Positions 19,797 to 29,635 are shown, counted from the first letter of the stretch. The stretch: DNA of 64,000 nucleotides from Paracoccaceae bacterium (GCA_003567315.1 PWZT01000057.1:1-64000); one strand, 5' to 3'. A program made the numbers and translations. Notes: generated from the letters alone by a model not told the origin.

Positions 19797-20756
19797 TCAG
19801 GGGCGCTGATGATCCTTGAGTTCCGCGCCCTGTTCTTCGAAGAACCGCGCAGCACCGGCGTGGAACGGAATCGGGTTGGCATCGACGCTGAAGCCGATGC
19901 TCATGTCATTGGCCACCGGATGCACGGCAATCAGCGCTTCCTGCTGCTCGAACAGGGTCGAGACGATGCTGTGGACCAGATCCTCATCCATCTCGGCGCT
20001 GGCGATCAGCAGGTTGGGATTGGCAATGGCCTGCACATCCTCTTCCATCCCTTCATAGAGCCCCGCAGGCAGTGTGAAGGGCGCAAAGGTCTGATCGGCC
20101 TCCAAAGCGGCGGCGACCTGGTCTTCCGTCAGCGGCACCATGGCGATATTCCGCGTGGTCGCCAGATTCATGATCGAGCTTGTCGGCAGGCCCACGCTCC
20201 AGAACCCGGCTGCGATATCCCCGTCGCGCAGCGCGTCGGCGGTCTCGTTGAAGTTCAGCCGCTGGGCGTTGATGTCGTCGAAAGTGATGCCATTGGCTTC
20301 CAGCAACATGCGGGTGCCGACTTCAGTGCCCGAGCCCGGCGCGCCGACCGACACACGCTGCCCGCGCAGATCCTCGATATTCGAGATGCCGGAGTCCGCG
20401 AGTGTCACGATCTGGATCGCCGTTGGGTAGAGCGCGGCCAGCACACGCAGATCCTCGATCTGCCGCCCCTCGAAATCGCCCAGCCCGTTGAAGGCCTGAT
20501 AGACGACATCGGCCGATGAGATGGCGATATCGCTGTCGCCGCGCGCGATCAGCGCCACATTCTCGACCGAGGCGCCGGTCACTTCCGCGCTGGCGCTCAC
20601 GCCCTCGATATGGCTGTTGATGATCTCGGCCATGCCGCCGCCGAGCGGGAAATAGACGCCGCCGGTACCACCGGTCGCGATGGAAAGATCTTGTGCCTGC
20701 GCAGGAACTGCCAGCATGAAAGCGGCAACGCCAAGTGCCGCGGCTCTGTGGGTCAT
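19797..20756 (-). CDS. TAXI-family TRAP transporter solute-binding protein (copy 2)
   Basis: Start MTHRAAALGVAAFMLAVPAQAQ; QDLSIATGGTGGVYFPLGGGMAEIIN...; 319 aa, strongly similar to copy 1 along its length. Confidence 0.95.
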   Translation of the reverse strand: MTHRAAALGVAAFMLAVPAQAQDLSIATGGTGGVYFPLGGGMAEIINSHIEGVSASAEVTGASVENVALIARGDSDIAISSADVVYQAFNGLGDFEGRQIEDLRVLAALYPTAIQIVTLADSGISNIEDLRGQRVSVGAPGSGTEVGTRMLLEANGITFDDINAQRLNFNETADALRDGDIAAGFWSVGLPTSSIMNLATTRNIAMVPLTEDQVAAALEADQTFAPFTLPAGLYEGMEEDVQAIANPNLLIASAEMDEDLVHSIVSTLFEQQEALIAVHPVANDMSIGFSVDANPIPFHAGAARFFEEQGAELKDHQRP

Positions 20757-20984
20757 GGATAACCTCCCTAGGTTGTTTTTCTGGTTCGGATCAAGCGATC
20801 CGCGATGTATGTAGTCACCGATCAGGCCATACGCAAGTTTGTTGCGCAGGGCGGTACGGCGCAGATCCCAAGTTTCGCATATGCCTTGAAAACAAGCGGA
20901 TGGCCCCGGGCTGTCCTTGATCAAGCGCAATTCCAGCGCGTCGCAAATGTGTTACAATCCCGAACTGGAGGAGGAGGATCGACC

Positions 20985-21260
20985 ATGATCAACGAGAATG
21001 ACATTCTGGACATGACCTGTCTGACCCGCGCGCAGATCGACGCGATTGCAACACATGAGCATATCGACACTGTCAGCGCGGCGGAATTGGGGGAATACAT
21101 GATGCATATACATCATGGCCCGCAGAAAGTGCAGAAGATGATCTGCGAGGATATCGCAGAGGCGCTGCATCATGATGATCTGCCGACGGCAAAGGCGCTC
21201 TACAAGGCGCTGAAAGAGTTTCTGGCCGAGCACCCCGAGGCGCTGCGCGGCAATATCTGA
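20985..21260 (+). CDS. Conserved hypothetical protein (91 aa)
   Basis: MINENDILDMTCLTRAQIDAIATHEHIDTVSAAELGEYMMHIHHGPQKVQKMICEDIAEALHHDDL...; purine-rich RBS GGAGGAGGAGG upstream. Confidence 0.75.
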   Translation: MINENDILDMTCLTRAQIDAIATHEHIDTVSAAELGEYMMHIHHGPQKVQKMICEDIAEALHHDDLPTAKALYKALKEFLAEHPEALRGNI

Positions 21261-21344
21261 GTGCGTGGCGCGATGAAGTGGGGCGTGACGCGTCGAGATG
21301 GCGCAGCGCGCATTCTGACGGGCATGCGTGCTGTCCGCGCGGAA

Positions 21345-21397
21345 AGCGCGCCTGACGGCGCGCGGCCATCGGCGAGAGTATTTGCGGCAAGGTGAAG
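21345..21397 (+). repeat. Dispersed 3'-end element, copy C
   Basis: AGCGCGCCTGACGGCGCGCGGCCATCGGCGAGAGTATTTGCGGCAAGGTGAAGGC; hairpin GCGCGCC/GGCGCGC then the conserved tail. Confidence 0.7.
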
Positions 21398-21456
21398 GCA
21401 GAGCGCGCAGGGTGATATCGGCTGGCGCGGGCTGACCGGGATAGTTTATGCGCGGT

Positions 21457-21768
21457 TCAGTGCGTCCAGACCTGCCGACGGTTGGGAGCGAAGTTTTCCG
21501 CATAGCCGCCGGGGCGCAGGTTCGGCCGTCGCTGCTTGGGTGTGATGACGATGTAATCGATCCCGTGCGCGCGGGCATAGTCTTCGGCGGCTTTCTGGTC
21601 GTCGAAGCGCAACTGGACCTGCGAATCCATATCGCCCGAGCTGGTCCAGCCCATCAGCGGGTCGATCTTGCGCGCCTGCGCGGGCGAAAATTCCAGCACC
21701 CACTGCTTCGTCTTGGCCGTGCCGGATTGCATCGTACTTCTGGCAGGGCGATAAATGCGGGCACGCAT
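21457..21768 (-). CDS. NDUFS4-like ETC complex I subunit
   Basis: [29 protein letters not shown]...[37 protein letters not shown]...NRRQVWTH. Confidence 0.92.
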   Translation of the reverse strand: MRARIYRPARSTMQSGTAKTKQWVLEFSPAQARKIDPLMGWTSSGDMDSQVQLRFDDQKAAEDYARAHGIDYIVITPKQRRPNLRPGGYAENFAPNRRQVWTH

Positions 21769-22034
21769 GGCAGACCTCCTCGATCACTTGCGGCTGTTAT
21801 GGGGAAAAAACACGTAGCGCGCAAGGCTTGCGGTGCAGGGTGCAGACAGGAAAGGGTCGGCCGAAAGGAGGGAACGAGGAGTAAGTCTTCCGCACCGGGC
21901 TTTTCCTGCCTGCGGCTCTGAAACTAGGACCACGACCCCATCGCGGCAACAAATTTTGCATCAGGGATGCATGTTAAATTGCCGCAGCGCTGCCCTTGCG
22001 TCGAAACCTGCGCTCCCACAGGCGGGAGACAGCG

Positions 22035-22637
22035 TCAGACCAGCTCCTCCGACGGGATGATCGGGAAGAACACACCGCCGGACCACAGCCCGAACCAGCG
22101 CGCGCCATCATGTTCCTGATGATCGCACAGCTCCACCAGCCGATAGAAACTCTTGCGGTCGATCAGCGCCTCGAGCTCCGCGCGGATCATCACATAAGGC
22201 GCAGGCTCTCCCGTTTCGGGGTCGCGCTCCACCCGCAGCGGATGCGACGCACCCGCCTCGGCCTCATCGCCCACATTGGTCACGAAGATCAGCCGCTGCG
22301 CCTGCCCGTCGCCCACGACGCGGAAATCCACCGCCACGAAAGGCGCGTCATCCACGGTGATCCCAACTTTCTCGACCGGGGTCACAAGGAAGTATTTCCC
22401 GTCCTCGAGTTTCAGGATCGTGGAGAACAGCCGCACCAGCGCGGGCCGTCCGATGGGTGTGCCCTGATAGAACCACGTCCCGTCGCGCGCGATCCGCATG
22501 TCCAGATCCCCGCAGAAAGGCGGGTTCCATTTGTGCACTGGCGGCAGCCCCTTGCCCTTGGATGCAGCAGTCGCCGCCTGCGCCAGCGCATCCGCCGAAG
22601 GTGTCACGCTATTTTGTTCACTCATGAATTTTGCCAT
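22035..22637 (-). CDS. DUF1285-type protein
   Basis: GLPPVHKWNPPFCGDLDMRIARDGTWFYQGTPIGRPALVRLFSTIL; start at 22637 or 22625. Confidence 0.82.
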   Translation of the reverse strand: MAKFMSEQNSVTPSADALAQAATAASKGKGLPPVHKWNPPFCGDLDMRIARDGTWFYQGTPIGRPALVRLFSTILKLEDGKYFLVTPVEKVGITVDDAPFVAVDFRVVGDGQAQRLIFVTNVGDEAEAGASHPLRVERDPETGEPAPYVMIRAELEALIDRKSFYRLVELCDHQEHDGARWFGLWSGGVFFPIIPSEELV

Positions 22638-22714
22638 TGGCTGCCCATGCGATATGTCTCAGGATATCAGATAGGCAGTCTGCGGCAAATTTCACCCATC
22701 GCGAAGGAGCGCTC

Positions 22715-23722
22715 ATGAGCACCGATACTGACCTGATCGCCGAGATCGAATCTCTGGGCGCGCAACTCGCCGAAGCGCGCCAGAGCATCAACCGCCGCTT
22801 CATCGGGCAGGATAACGTGGTCGATCTGACCCTGACCGCCATGCTCTGCCGCGGCCATGGTCTGCTGATCGGGCTGCCGGGTCTGGGCAAGACGCGGCTG
22901 GTGGATACGCTCTCGACCGTGATGGGGCTCAAGGGCAACCGCATCCAGTTCACCCCCGATCTGATGCCTGCCGATATCCTGGGCTCCGAAGTTCTGGATG
23001 TGGCCGAGGATGGCAAGCGCGCCTTTCGCTTCATCGAAGGCCCGATCTTCTGCCAGCTTTTGATGGCCGACGAGATCAACCGCGCCTCGCCCCGCACGCA
23101 GGCCGCACTGTTGCAGGCAATGCAGGAAGGCGAGGTCACGGTTGCTGGCGCGCACCACCAGCTTGAAAAGCCCTTTCACGTGCTCGCCACCCAGAACCCG
23201 ATCGAGCAGGAAGGCACCTACCCCCTGCCCGAAGCGCAGCTTGACCGCTTCCTTGTGCAGATCGATGTCGCTTATCCCGACCGCGCGACCGAGCGCGACA
23301 TCCTCATCGCCACCACCGGCGAGAGCGAGGGCGCTGCGCATGCGGTCTTTTCGGCGGAAGACCTCTTGGCCGCGCAGAACCTCCTGCGCCGCATGCCGGT
23401 GGGCGAGACTGTGGTAGAAGCGATCCTCGATCTCGTCCGCGCCTGCCGCCCAGAAGAGCCCGAGGCGCATCCTGCCGTGAAGGACGCGATAAGCTGGGGC
23501 CCCGGCCCGCGCGCAGCACAGGCGCTCATGCTCACGGTCCGCGCGCGGGCTCTGCTCGAAGGCCGCCTTGTGCCCTCGATCGAGGATGTGGCTGCGATGG
23601 CCCGCCCGGTGCTGTCACATCGTATGGCGCTCAGTTTCGCGGCCCGCGCGCGCGGCGAAAGCCTTGGCGCGATCATCGACCGCGTGGCCGCTGCCGCGAC
23701 CGATATGGAGGCCGCCGCTTGA
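22715..23722 (+). CDS. MoxR-family AAA ATPase
   Basis: GQDNVVDLTLTAMLCRGHGLLIGLPGLGKTRLVDTL; ADEINRASPRTQAALLQAMQEGEVTV. Confidence 0.95.
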   Translation: MSTDTDLIAEIESLGAQLAEARQSINRRFIGQDNVVDLTLTAMLCRGHGLLIGLPGLGKTRLVDTLSTVMGLKGNRIQFTPDLMPADILGSEVLDVAEDGKRAFRFIEGPIFCQLLMADEINRASPRTQAALLQAMQEGEVTVAGAHHQLEKPFHVLATQNPIEQEGTYPLPEAQLDRFLVQIDVAYPDRATERDILIATTGESEGAAHAVFSAEDLLAAQNLLRRMPVGETVVEAILDLVRACRPEEPEAHPAVKDAISWGPGPRAAQALMLTVRARALLEGRLVPSIEDVAAMARPVLSHRMALSFAARARGESLGAIIDRVAAAATDMEAAA

Positions 23723-24597
23723 GCACCCCCGCCGAGCTACGCACCCGCGCAGAGGCGCTGGCCGCGCCGCTTCCGGCGCTGCTGGCGCAGGCGGAAAAAC
23801 TCTCCGCCTCGGTCCTGCCGGGCGCGCATGGGCGCAGGCGTGCAGGCACAGGCGACGAGTTCTGGCAATACCGTCAGGCGACCTCTTCGGATGCAGGCGC
23901 GCGGATCGACTGGCGCCGCTCGGGCCGCTCGGACGTGCATTTCGTGCGCGAAACCGAATGGCAGGCCGCGCAGGCCATCACGCTCTGGGTGGACCGCAGC
24001 CAGGCGATGCAGTTCAGCGGCCACAAATCCCGCGCGCCCAAATCCGAACGCGCCCGGCTGCTCGCGCTCGCGCTTTCGGTGCTGCTGCTCAAGGCCGGCG
24101 AACGCGTCGGCCTGATGCCCGACCTGCCTGCCCGCGCGGGTCGCGCGCAGCTTGACCCACTCGCGCTTGCGCTTAGCGACGCCGAGGATGGCAGCGATTA
24201 CGGCGCCCCACCCCTGAGCATCCTGCCCGCGCATTCGCAGGCCGTGTTCCTGTCGGATTTTCTGGGCGACCCCGAGCCTGTGCAAGAGGCCGTGGGCCGC
24301 GCCGCTGATCGCGGTGTGCGCGGCGCGCTGGTGCAGGTGCTCGACCCGGCGGAAGAGGAGTTTCCCTATCAGGGCCGCTCGATCTTTGAATCGATGGGCG
24401 GCGTGCTGCGCCATGAGACGCTGCGCGCGAATGATCTGCAGGCGCGCTATCGCGACCGGCTGGCCGAACGCAAGGACATGCTCGCCGCGCTGGCCCGCGT
24501 GACCGGCTGGCAGGTGCTCACGCATCATACTGGCCAGCCTGCCGCATCGGCGCTGATGTGGCTCTGGCAAGAGCTTGACGCAAGACGGGGGCGCTGA
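23719..24597 (+). CDS. DUF58 domain-containing protein
   Basis: GTGDEFWQYRQATSSDAGARIDWRRSGRSDVHFVRETEWQ; TTG start overlapping the moxR stop. Confidence 0.9.
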   Translation: MSTPAELRTRAEALAAPLPALLAQAEKLSASVLPGAHGRRRAGTGDEFWQYRQATSSDAGARIDWRRSGRSDVHFVRETEWQAAQAITLWVDRSQAMQFSGHKSRAPKSERARLLALALSVLLLKAGERVGLMPDLPARAGRAQLDPLALALSDAEDGSDYGAPPLSILPAHSQAVFLSDFLGDPEPVQEAVGRAADRGVRGALVQVLDPAEEEFPYQGRSIFESMGGVLRHETLRANDLQARYRDRLAERKDMLAALARVTGWQVLTHHTGQPAASALMWLWQELDARRGR

Positions 24598-27356
24598 TGT
24601 TCACCCTCGGCCCCCTCGGCTTCGCCACCCCCGCGCTGCTCGCGGGCCTGATCGCGCTGCCCGTCCTCTGGTGGCTCTTGCGCGCCGTGCCGCCCGCGCC
24701 AGTGATCCGCCGCTTTCCGGGCGTGGCGCTGCTGATCGGGCTGAAGGACGAGACCACAGAGACCGACAAGACCCCGTGGTGGCTCCTGCTTTTGCGCGCA
24801 TTGGCCGTGGCAGCGCTGATCATCGGCTTTTCCGGCCCGGTGCTCAACCCGCAGGCGGCGCGCGATGGTACGGGGCCGATCCTGATCGCGCTTGATGCAA
24901 GCTGGGCGAGCGCGCGCGACTGGCCGCGCCGCATCGCCCGCGCTGAGGAAATCCTCGCCGAAGCGCAGCGCGCTGACCGGCCTGTGGCCGTGGTGCCGCT
25001 GACCGACCTGCCCGCAGGCGAATCCCCGTTCCGCGCAGCCGATTTCTGGTCCGAGCGCGTCCCCGGCCTCACCCCCGCGCCGTTCACCGCGGAGCCGGAC
25101 GCGCTGGAAGCCTGGCTCGACACCCTGCCCGAGAGCTTTGACACTTACTGGATCTCCGACGGGCTGGAGCATGATTATCGCCCCGCGCTCAGCGACGCCC
25201 TGCAAGCGCGCGGCACGCTCACAGTGTTCGAAACCTCGCGCGCGCCCCTTGCGCTCGCCCCGCCCGAATTGCGCGAAGGCGTGGTCACTCTGACCGCGCA
25301 TCGCCCCGAGGGCCTGCCTGCGCAGGAGATCGAGATCACCGCGACAGGTCGCGATCCCGCAGGCGTCGAGCGAATGCTAGCCAGTGGCATCACGGAATTC
25401 GACAGCGACGCGACCACGGCGCAGTTGGAACTGACCCTGCAACCCGAATTGCGCAACCGCATCACGCGCTTCCAGATCGCGGGCACGCGTAGCGCGGGCG
25501 CTGTGGCGCTGACCGATGACGCGCTGCAACGGCGCAAGGTGGCGCTGCTGACCGGGCGCGAGGGGCGCGAAGGGCTCGACCTGCTCTCGCCCTTTTTCTA
25601 TCTGCGCCAGGCGCTGGAGCCTGTGGCCGAGCTGATCGAAAGCCCCTCGGTCGATGATCTGCTGCTGACCTCGCCCGATGTGCTGATCCTTGTCGATATC
25701 GCGCAGCTTGGCGAGGTCGAATCCGCGCAGATACTCGATTTCGTCAATGATGGCGGGCTGCTTCTGCGCTTCGCCGGGCCGCGCCTCGCGGCCTCCGATG
25801 TCGCCCGCGCCGAGGAAGACCCGCTTCTGCCTGTGCGGCTGCGCATCGGCGGGCGCACTGTGGGCGGCGCGATGAGCTGGGGCGAGCCGCGCACGCTGCG
25901 CGAATTTTCCAGCGATTCGCCCTTCGCCGGGCTCTCGATCCCCGGTGATGTGAGCGTGACCGCCCAGGTACTCGCCCAGCCCGACCCGATGCTGTCGGAC
26001 CGCACCATCGCAGCGCTTGCTGATGGCACGCCGCTGGTCACGCGCAAATTCTCGGGCGACGGGCAGGTGGTGCTGGTCCATACCACGGCCAATGCCGAAT
26101 GGTCCTCGCTGCCGCTCTCGGGCCTTTTCGTTGAAATGCTCGAACGCCTCGCGGTTTCCACCCGCCCCGCCGCCCTCTCGCAAGAGGCGCTGGCGGCGAC
26201 ATCATGGCAGATCGAGCGCGCGCTCGATGGCTTCGGACAAGTGCTGGACGCCAGCGACCGACCCTCGATCGAGGGCGAAAAATTCGCCTCCGGGCGTTTC
26301 AGCGCGACCATGCCGCCCGGGGTCTATAGCAGCGCGGCAGGCAGCGTCGCGCGCAATATCGGCACGCCCGAGATGACGCTCGCGGCGGCCACATGGCCCG
26401 CATCCGTGCAGGTCGAGCGCGATGCCGTGGCGGTTGAACGCGATCTGACAGCAATCTTTCTCACGCTTGGACTAGGGGTTCTCATGCTCGATATTCTCGC
26501 CGCGCTCTGGGTCTCCGGCCGGTTGCGCGGGGCCACGGCTGTGCTCGCACTTGGCCTGATCGGCCTGAGTGGCCAGCCCGCGCAGGCCGAAAGCGACGAT
26601 GACCGCCTCGCGCTGCAAGCCACCAACGCGGTCGTGCTGGCGCATGTGCTCACGGGCGATTCGCGCGTCGATGACATGGCGCGGGCGGGGCTCGAAGGGC
26701 TCAGCCGCGTGCTCTATGCCCGCACCTCGGTCGAGCCCGACCCGCCCATCGGCGTCGATCTCGAGCGCGACGAGCTGACCTTCTTTCCCTTCCTCTACTG
26801 GCCGATCACTGAAAACACGCCCATCCCGTCGGATGCTGCCTATTCCCGGCTCAACCGCTATCTGCGCGGCGGCGGGATGATCCTGTTCGATACCCGCGAT
26901 GCCGAGCTTGCGGGCCTTACCCGCACCACGCCCGAGGCGCGGCGGCTGCAGGCCATCGCCCGCCCGCTCGACATCCCGCCGCTCGAGCCTGTGCCCGAGG
27001 ATCATGTCCTGACCCGCACCTATTACCTGCTGCAGGAATTTCCGGGCCGCTATACGGGCCGCGATGTCTGGGTCGAAGCCGCGCCCGCCGAGGCCGAACG
27101 CGCCGAGGGCATGCCCTTTCGCAACCTCAATGACGGGGTGACGCCCGTGATTATCGGCAGCCATGACTGGGCCGCCGCCTGGGCCGTGGATGAAAGCGGG
27201 TCGCCCAAAGTCCGCCTCGGCATGGGGGTGAGCGGCGAGGAGCAGCGCGAGATGGCCTATCGCTTCGGGGTGAACCTCATCACCCATGTGCTGACCGGCA
27301 ACTACAAATCCGATCAGGTGCATGTGCCCGCGCTTCTCGAAAGGCTCGGCCAATGA
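24597..27356 (+). CDS. DUF4159 protein with BatA-like N-terminal membrane domain
   Basis: 919 aa; N-terminal FATPALLAGLIALPVLWWLLRAVPP; C-terminal DUF4159-like region (FPFLYWPI...YLRGGGMILFDTRD). Confidence 0.88.
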   Translation: MFTLGPLGFATPALLAGLIALPVLWWLLRAVPPAPVIRRFPGVALLIGLKDETTETDKTPWWLLLLRALAVAALIIGFSGPVLNPQAARDGTGPILIALDASWASARDWPRRIARAEEILAEAQRADRPVAVVPLTDLPAGESPFRAADFWSERVPGLTPAPFTAEPDALEAWLDTLPESFDTYWISDGLEHDYRPALSDALQARGTLTVFETSRAPLALAPPELREGVVTLTAHRPEGLPAQEIEITATGRDPAGVERMLASGITEFDSDATTAQLELTLQPELRNRITRFQIAGTRSAGAVALTDDALQRRKVALLTGREGREGLDLLSPFFYLRQALEPVAELIESPSVDDLLLTSPDVLILVDIAQLGEVESAQILDFVNDGGLLLRFAGPRLAASDVARAEEDPLLPVRLRIGGRTVGGAMSWGEPRTLREFSSDSPFAGLSIPGDVSVTAQVLAQPDPMLSDRTIAALADGTPLVTRKFSGDGQVVLVHTTANAEWSSLPLSGLFVEMLERLAVSTRPAALSQEALAATSWQIERALDGFGQVLDASDRPSIEGEKFASGRFSATMPPGVYSSAAGSVARNIGTPEMTLAAATWPASVQVERDAVAVERDLTAIFLTLGLGVLMLDILAALWVSGRLRGATAVLALGLIGLSGQPAQAESDDDRLALQATNAVVLAHVLTGDSRVDDMARAGLEGLSRVLYARTSVEPDPPIGVDLERDELTFFPFLYWPITENTPIPSDAAYSRLNRYLRGGGMILFDTRDAELAGLTRTTPEARRLQAIARPLDIPPLEPVPEDHVLTRTYYLLQEFPGRYTGRDVWVEAAPAEAERAEGMPFRNLNDGVTPVIIGSHDWAAAWAVDESGSPKVRLGMGVSGEEQREMAYRFGVNLITHVLTGNYKSDQVHVPALLERLGQ

Positions 27357-29422
27357 CCGGATGGGAGAACATCATCTTCGCGCCAAGACTCGACTGGCCG
27401 ATCCTTGCAATCATCGCGGTCTTCGCTGCCCTCATGGTGGCGCTCGCGCTCTGGCAGGGGTTGCGCGGCTGGTGGCTGCGCGGGCTTGCTGCGTTTGCGC
27501 TTCTGGCCGCGCTCGCCAACCCGTCGTTGCAATCGCAGGATCGCGAAGGGCTGTCGGATATCGCGCTTGTGGTGGTGGATGAAACCGCCTCCAACCGCAT
27601 CGGCGCACGCAGCGACCAGACCGAGGCGGCGCTCGCGCATATCGAGGGCGAACTCGACGCGCTCGGGAATGTCGAGACGCGTATCGTCACCCTGCCCGAT
27701 GGTCCGGGCAATGCCGGGACTGAGCTGAACACGGCCCTTGCCGAGGCGCTGGCCGATCTGCCGCGCGACCGCCTTGCGGGCGTGTTCGCCATCAGCGACG
27801 GGCAGGTTCATGACGCGCCGCTGCAAACCCCCATCCCGGCGCCGTTTCATCTGCTCAAGACCGGCGAATCCGACGATTGGGACCGCCGCCTCATCATCCG
27901 CAACGCGCCCGCCTATGCGATCCTCGGCGAGCCGGTCACGCTCACGCTGCGGGTCGAGGATCAGGGCGCGGTCCCGCCCGATGAAGACGGTTTCGCGACG
28001 CTGAACTACGCGATCAATGGCGGCGAGATGATGCAGGCCAGGGTCCCTGTGGGCGAGGATATGGAGATCTCGGTCACGCTCGATCAGGGCGGCATGAATG
28101 TGCTGCAATTCGAGCTTGATGAGGCGGAGGGCGAGCTGACCACGCGCAACAATGCCGCCATCGTGCAGATCAACGGCGTGCGCGACCGGCTCAGCGTGCT
28201 GCTGGTCTCGGGCGAGCCCAATGCCGGGCAGCGCACATGGCGCAACCTGCTGAAATCCGACCCGGCGGTGGATCTGGTCCATTTCACCATCCTGCGCCCG
28301 CCCGACCGCCATGACGGCGTGCCGGTCAATGAGCTTTCGCTCATCGCCTTTCCCACCCGCGAACTATTCGTGGAGAAGATTGACGAGTTCGACCTGATCA
28401 TCTTCGACCGCTACCGCCGCAGGGGTATCCTGCCCAACAGCTATTTCGCCAATATCGCGCGCTATGTCGAAGAGGGCGGCGCGCTTCTGGTCGTGGGCGG
28501 GCCTGAGCTGGCCAGCGCGGACAGCATCTGGCGCTCGCCGCTGGGAGATGTGTTTCCTGCCCGCCCGACCGCGCGGGTGATCGAGGAAGGCTATCACCCC
28601 GCCATCTCGGAGCTTGGCGCGCGCCATCCGGTGACCGCAGGGCTGGAGGCGTTGGCACCCCTGACCGAGGATGGCCCGGGCTGGGGGCGCTGGTTCCGCC
28701 AGATCGACCTCGAACCCGAACGCGGCCAGACAGTGATGACCGGGGCCGAGGATCGCCCGCTGCTGATGCTCGACCGCGTGGAAGAGGGGCGGCTGGCGCT
28801 GCTGGCCTCGGATCAGACATGGCTCTGGGATCGCGGCTATGAGGGCGGCGGGCCGCAGCTTGAGTTGCTGCGCAGGCTCGCGCATTGGATGATGGGTGAG
28901 CCCGATCTGGAAGAAGAGACGCTGACCGCGAGTGCCGAGGGCAACCGCGTGACGGTGCTGCGCCGCAGCCTGCAGGACGAGGTCGGCGAGGCCACTGTCG
29001 AGGCGCCCGATGGCGAGAGCTTCACGCTCGATCTTACCGAGGACGCCCCGGGCGAGTTTCGCGCGCGCTTCGATGCGCCCGAGATCGGGCTTTACCGGCT
29101 GCGCGAAGGCGATCTGGAAAGCGTGATCGCGCTTGGCCCGCAAGCGCCGCGCGAATTCGAGGAAACGATCGCGACATCCGACAAGCTGCGCCCGCTGGTC
29201 GACGCCACACGCGGCGGGATCATGCGGGTGGAGGAGGAACTGCCTGAATTGCGGCTGGTGCGGGAGGGTCGCGCGGCGGCCGGCCGCGGCTGGCTGGGGC
29301 TCACCCCGCGCGAGGCCTATCTCACCCAGGATGTGCGCACGGCCGCGCTGCTCCCGGGCTGGGCGTGGCTTCTGCTGGCGGCCAGTCTCGCGCTGGGGGC
29401 ATGGCTGCGCGAGGGGCGGTGA
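27353..29422 (+). CDS. Membrane protein with glutamine-amidotransferase-like domain
   Basis: 689 aa; TM segments at both ends, FDLIIFDRYRRRGILPNSYFANIARYVEEGGALLVVGGPE; overlaps upstream CDS by 4 bp. Confidence 0.85.
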   Translation: MTGWENIIFAPRLDWPILAIIAVFAALMVALALWQGLRGWWLRGLAAFALLAALANPSLQSQDREGLSDIALVVVDETASNRIGARSDQTEAALAHIEGELDALGNVETRIVTLPDGPGNAGTELNTALAEALADLPRDRLAGVFAISDGQVHDAPLQTPIPAPFHLLKTGESDDWDRRLIIRNAPAYAILGEPVTLTLRVEDQGAVPPDEDGFATLNYAINGGEMMQARVPVGEDMEISVTLDQGGMNVLQFELDEAEGELTTRNNAAIVQINGVRDRLSVLLVSGEPNAGQRTWRNLLKSDPAVDLVHFTILRPPDRHDGVPVNELSLIAFPTRELFVEKIDEFDLIIFDRYRRRGILPNSYFANIARYVEEGGALLVVGGPELASADSIWRSPLGDVFPARPTARVIEEGYHPAISELGARHPVTAGLEALAPLTEDGPGWGRWFRQIDLEPERGQTVMTGAEDRPLLMLDRVEEGRLALLASDQTWLWDRGYEGGGPQLELLRRLAHWMMGEPDLEEETLTASAEGNRVTVLRRSLQDEVGEATVEAPDGESFTLDLTEDAPGEFRARFDAPEIGLYRLREGDLESVIALGPQAPREFEETIATSDKLRPLVDATRGGIMRVEEELPELRLVREGRAAAGRGWLGLTPREAYLTQDVRTAALLPGWAWLLLAASLALGAWLREGR

Positions 29423-29429
29423 GCTACCG

Positions 29430-29635
29430 CCGCCCCCTGCTTGCAAACAGCCCGCCCACCCAACCCTCGTGGCGCGCCCGTTCCGGGCGCTGACTCGCTG
29501 TTTGCAAGCAGAGGGCGGGAAGCGAACGCGCTGAGCGTGGCCCCGCCCGCGAGCGGCAAGCAAGCGCCCGGAACGGGCGCGCAGCGAGGGTCGGGCGGGC
29601 GGGCCGGTCGCGGGCGGGGCCGCGCTCAGCGCGCC
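29430..29635. repeat. Interleaved inverted-repeat cluster
   Basis: a 29437-29450 / a' 29498-29511; b 29452-29491 / b' 29563-29602; c 29524-29557 / c' 29603-29635. See findings. Confidence 0.9.
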
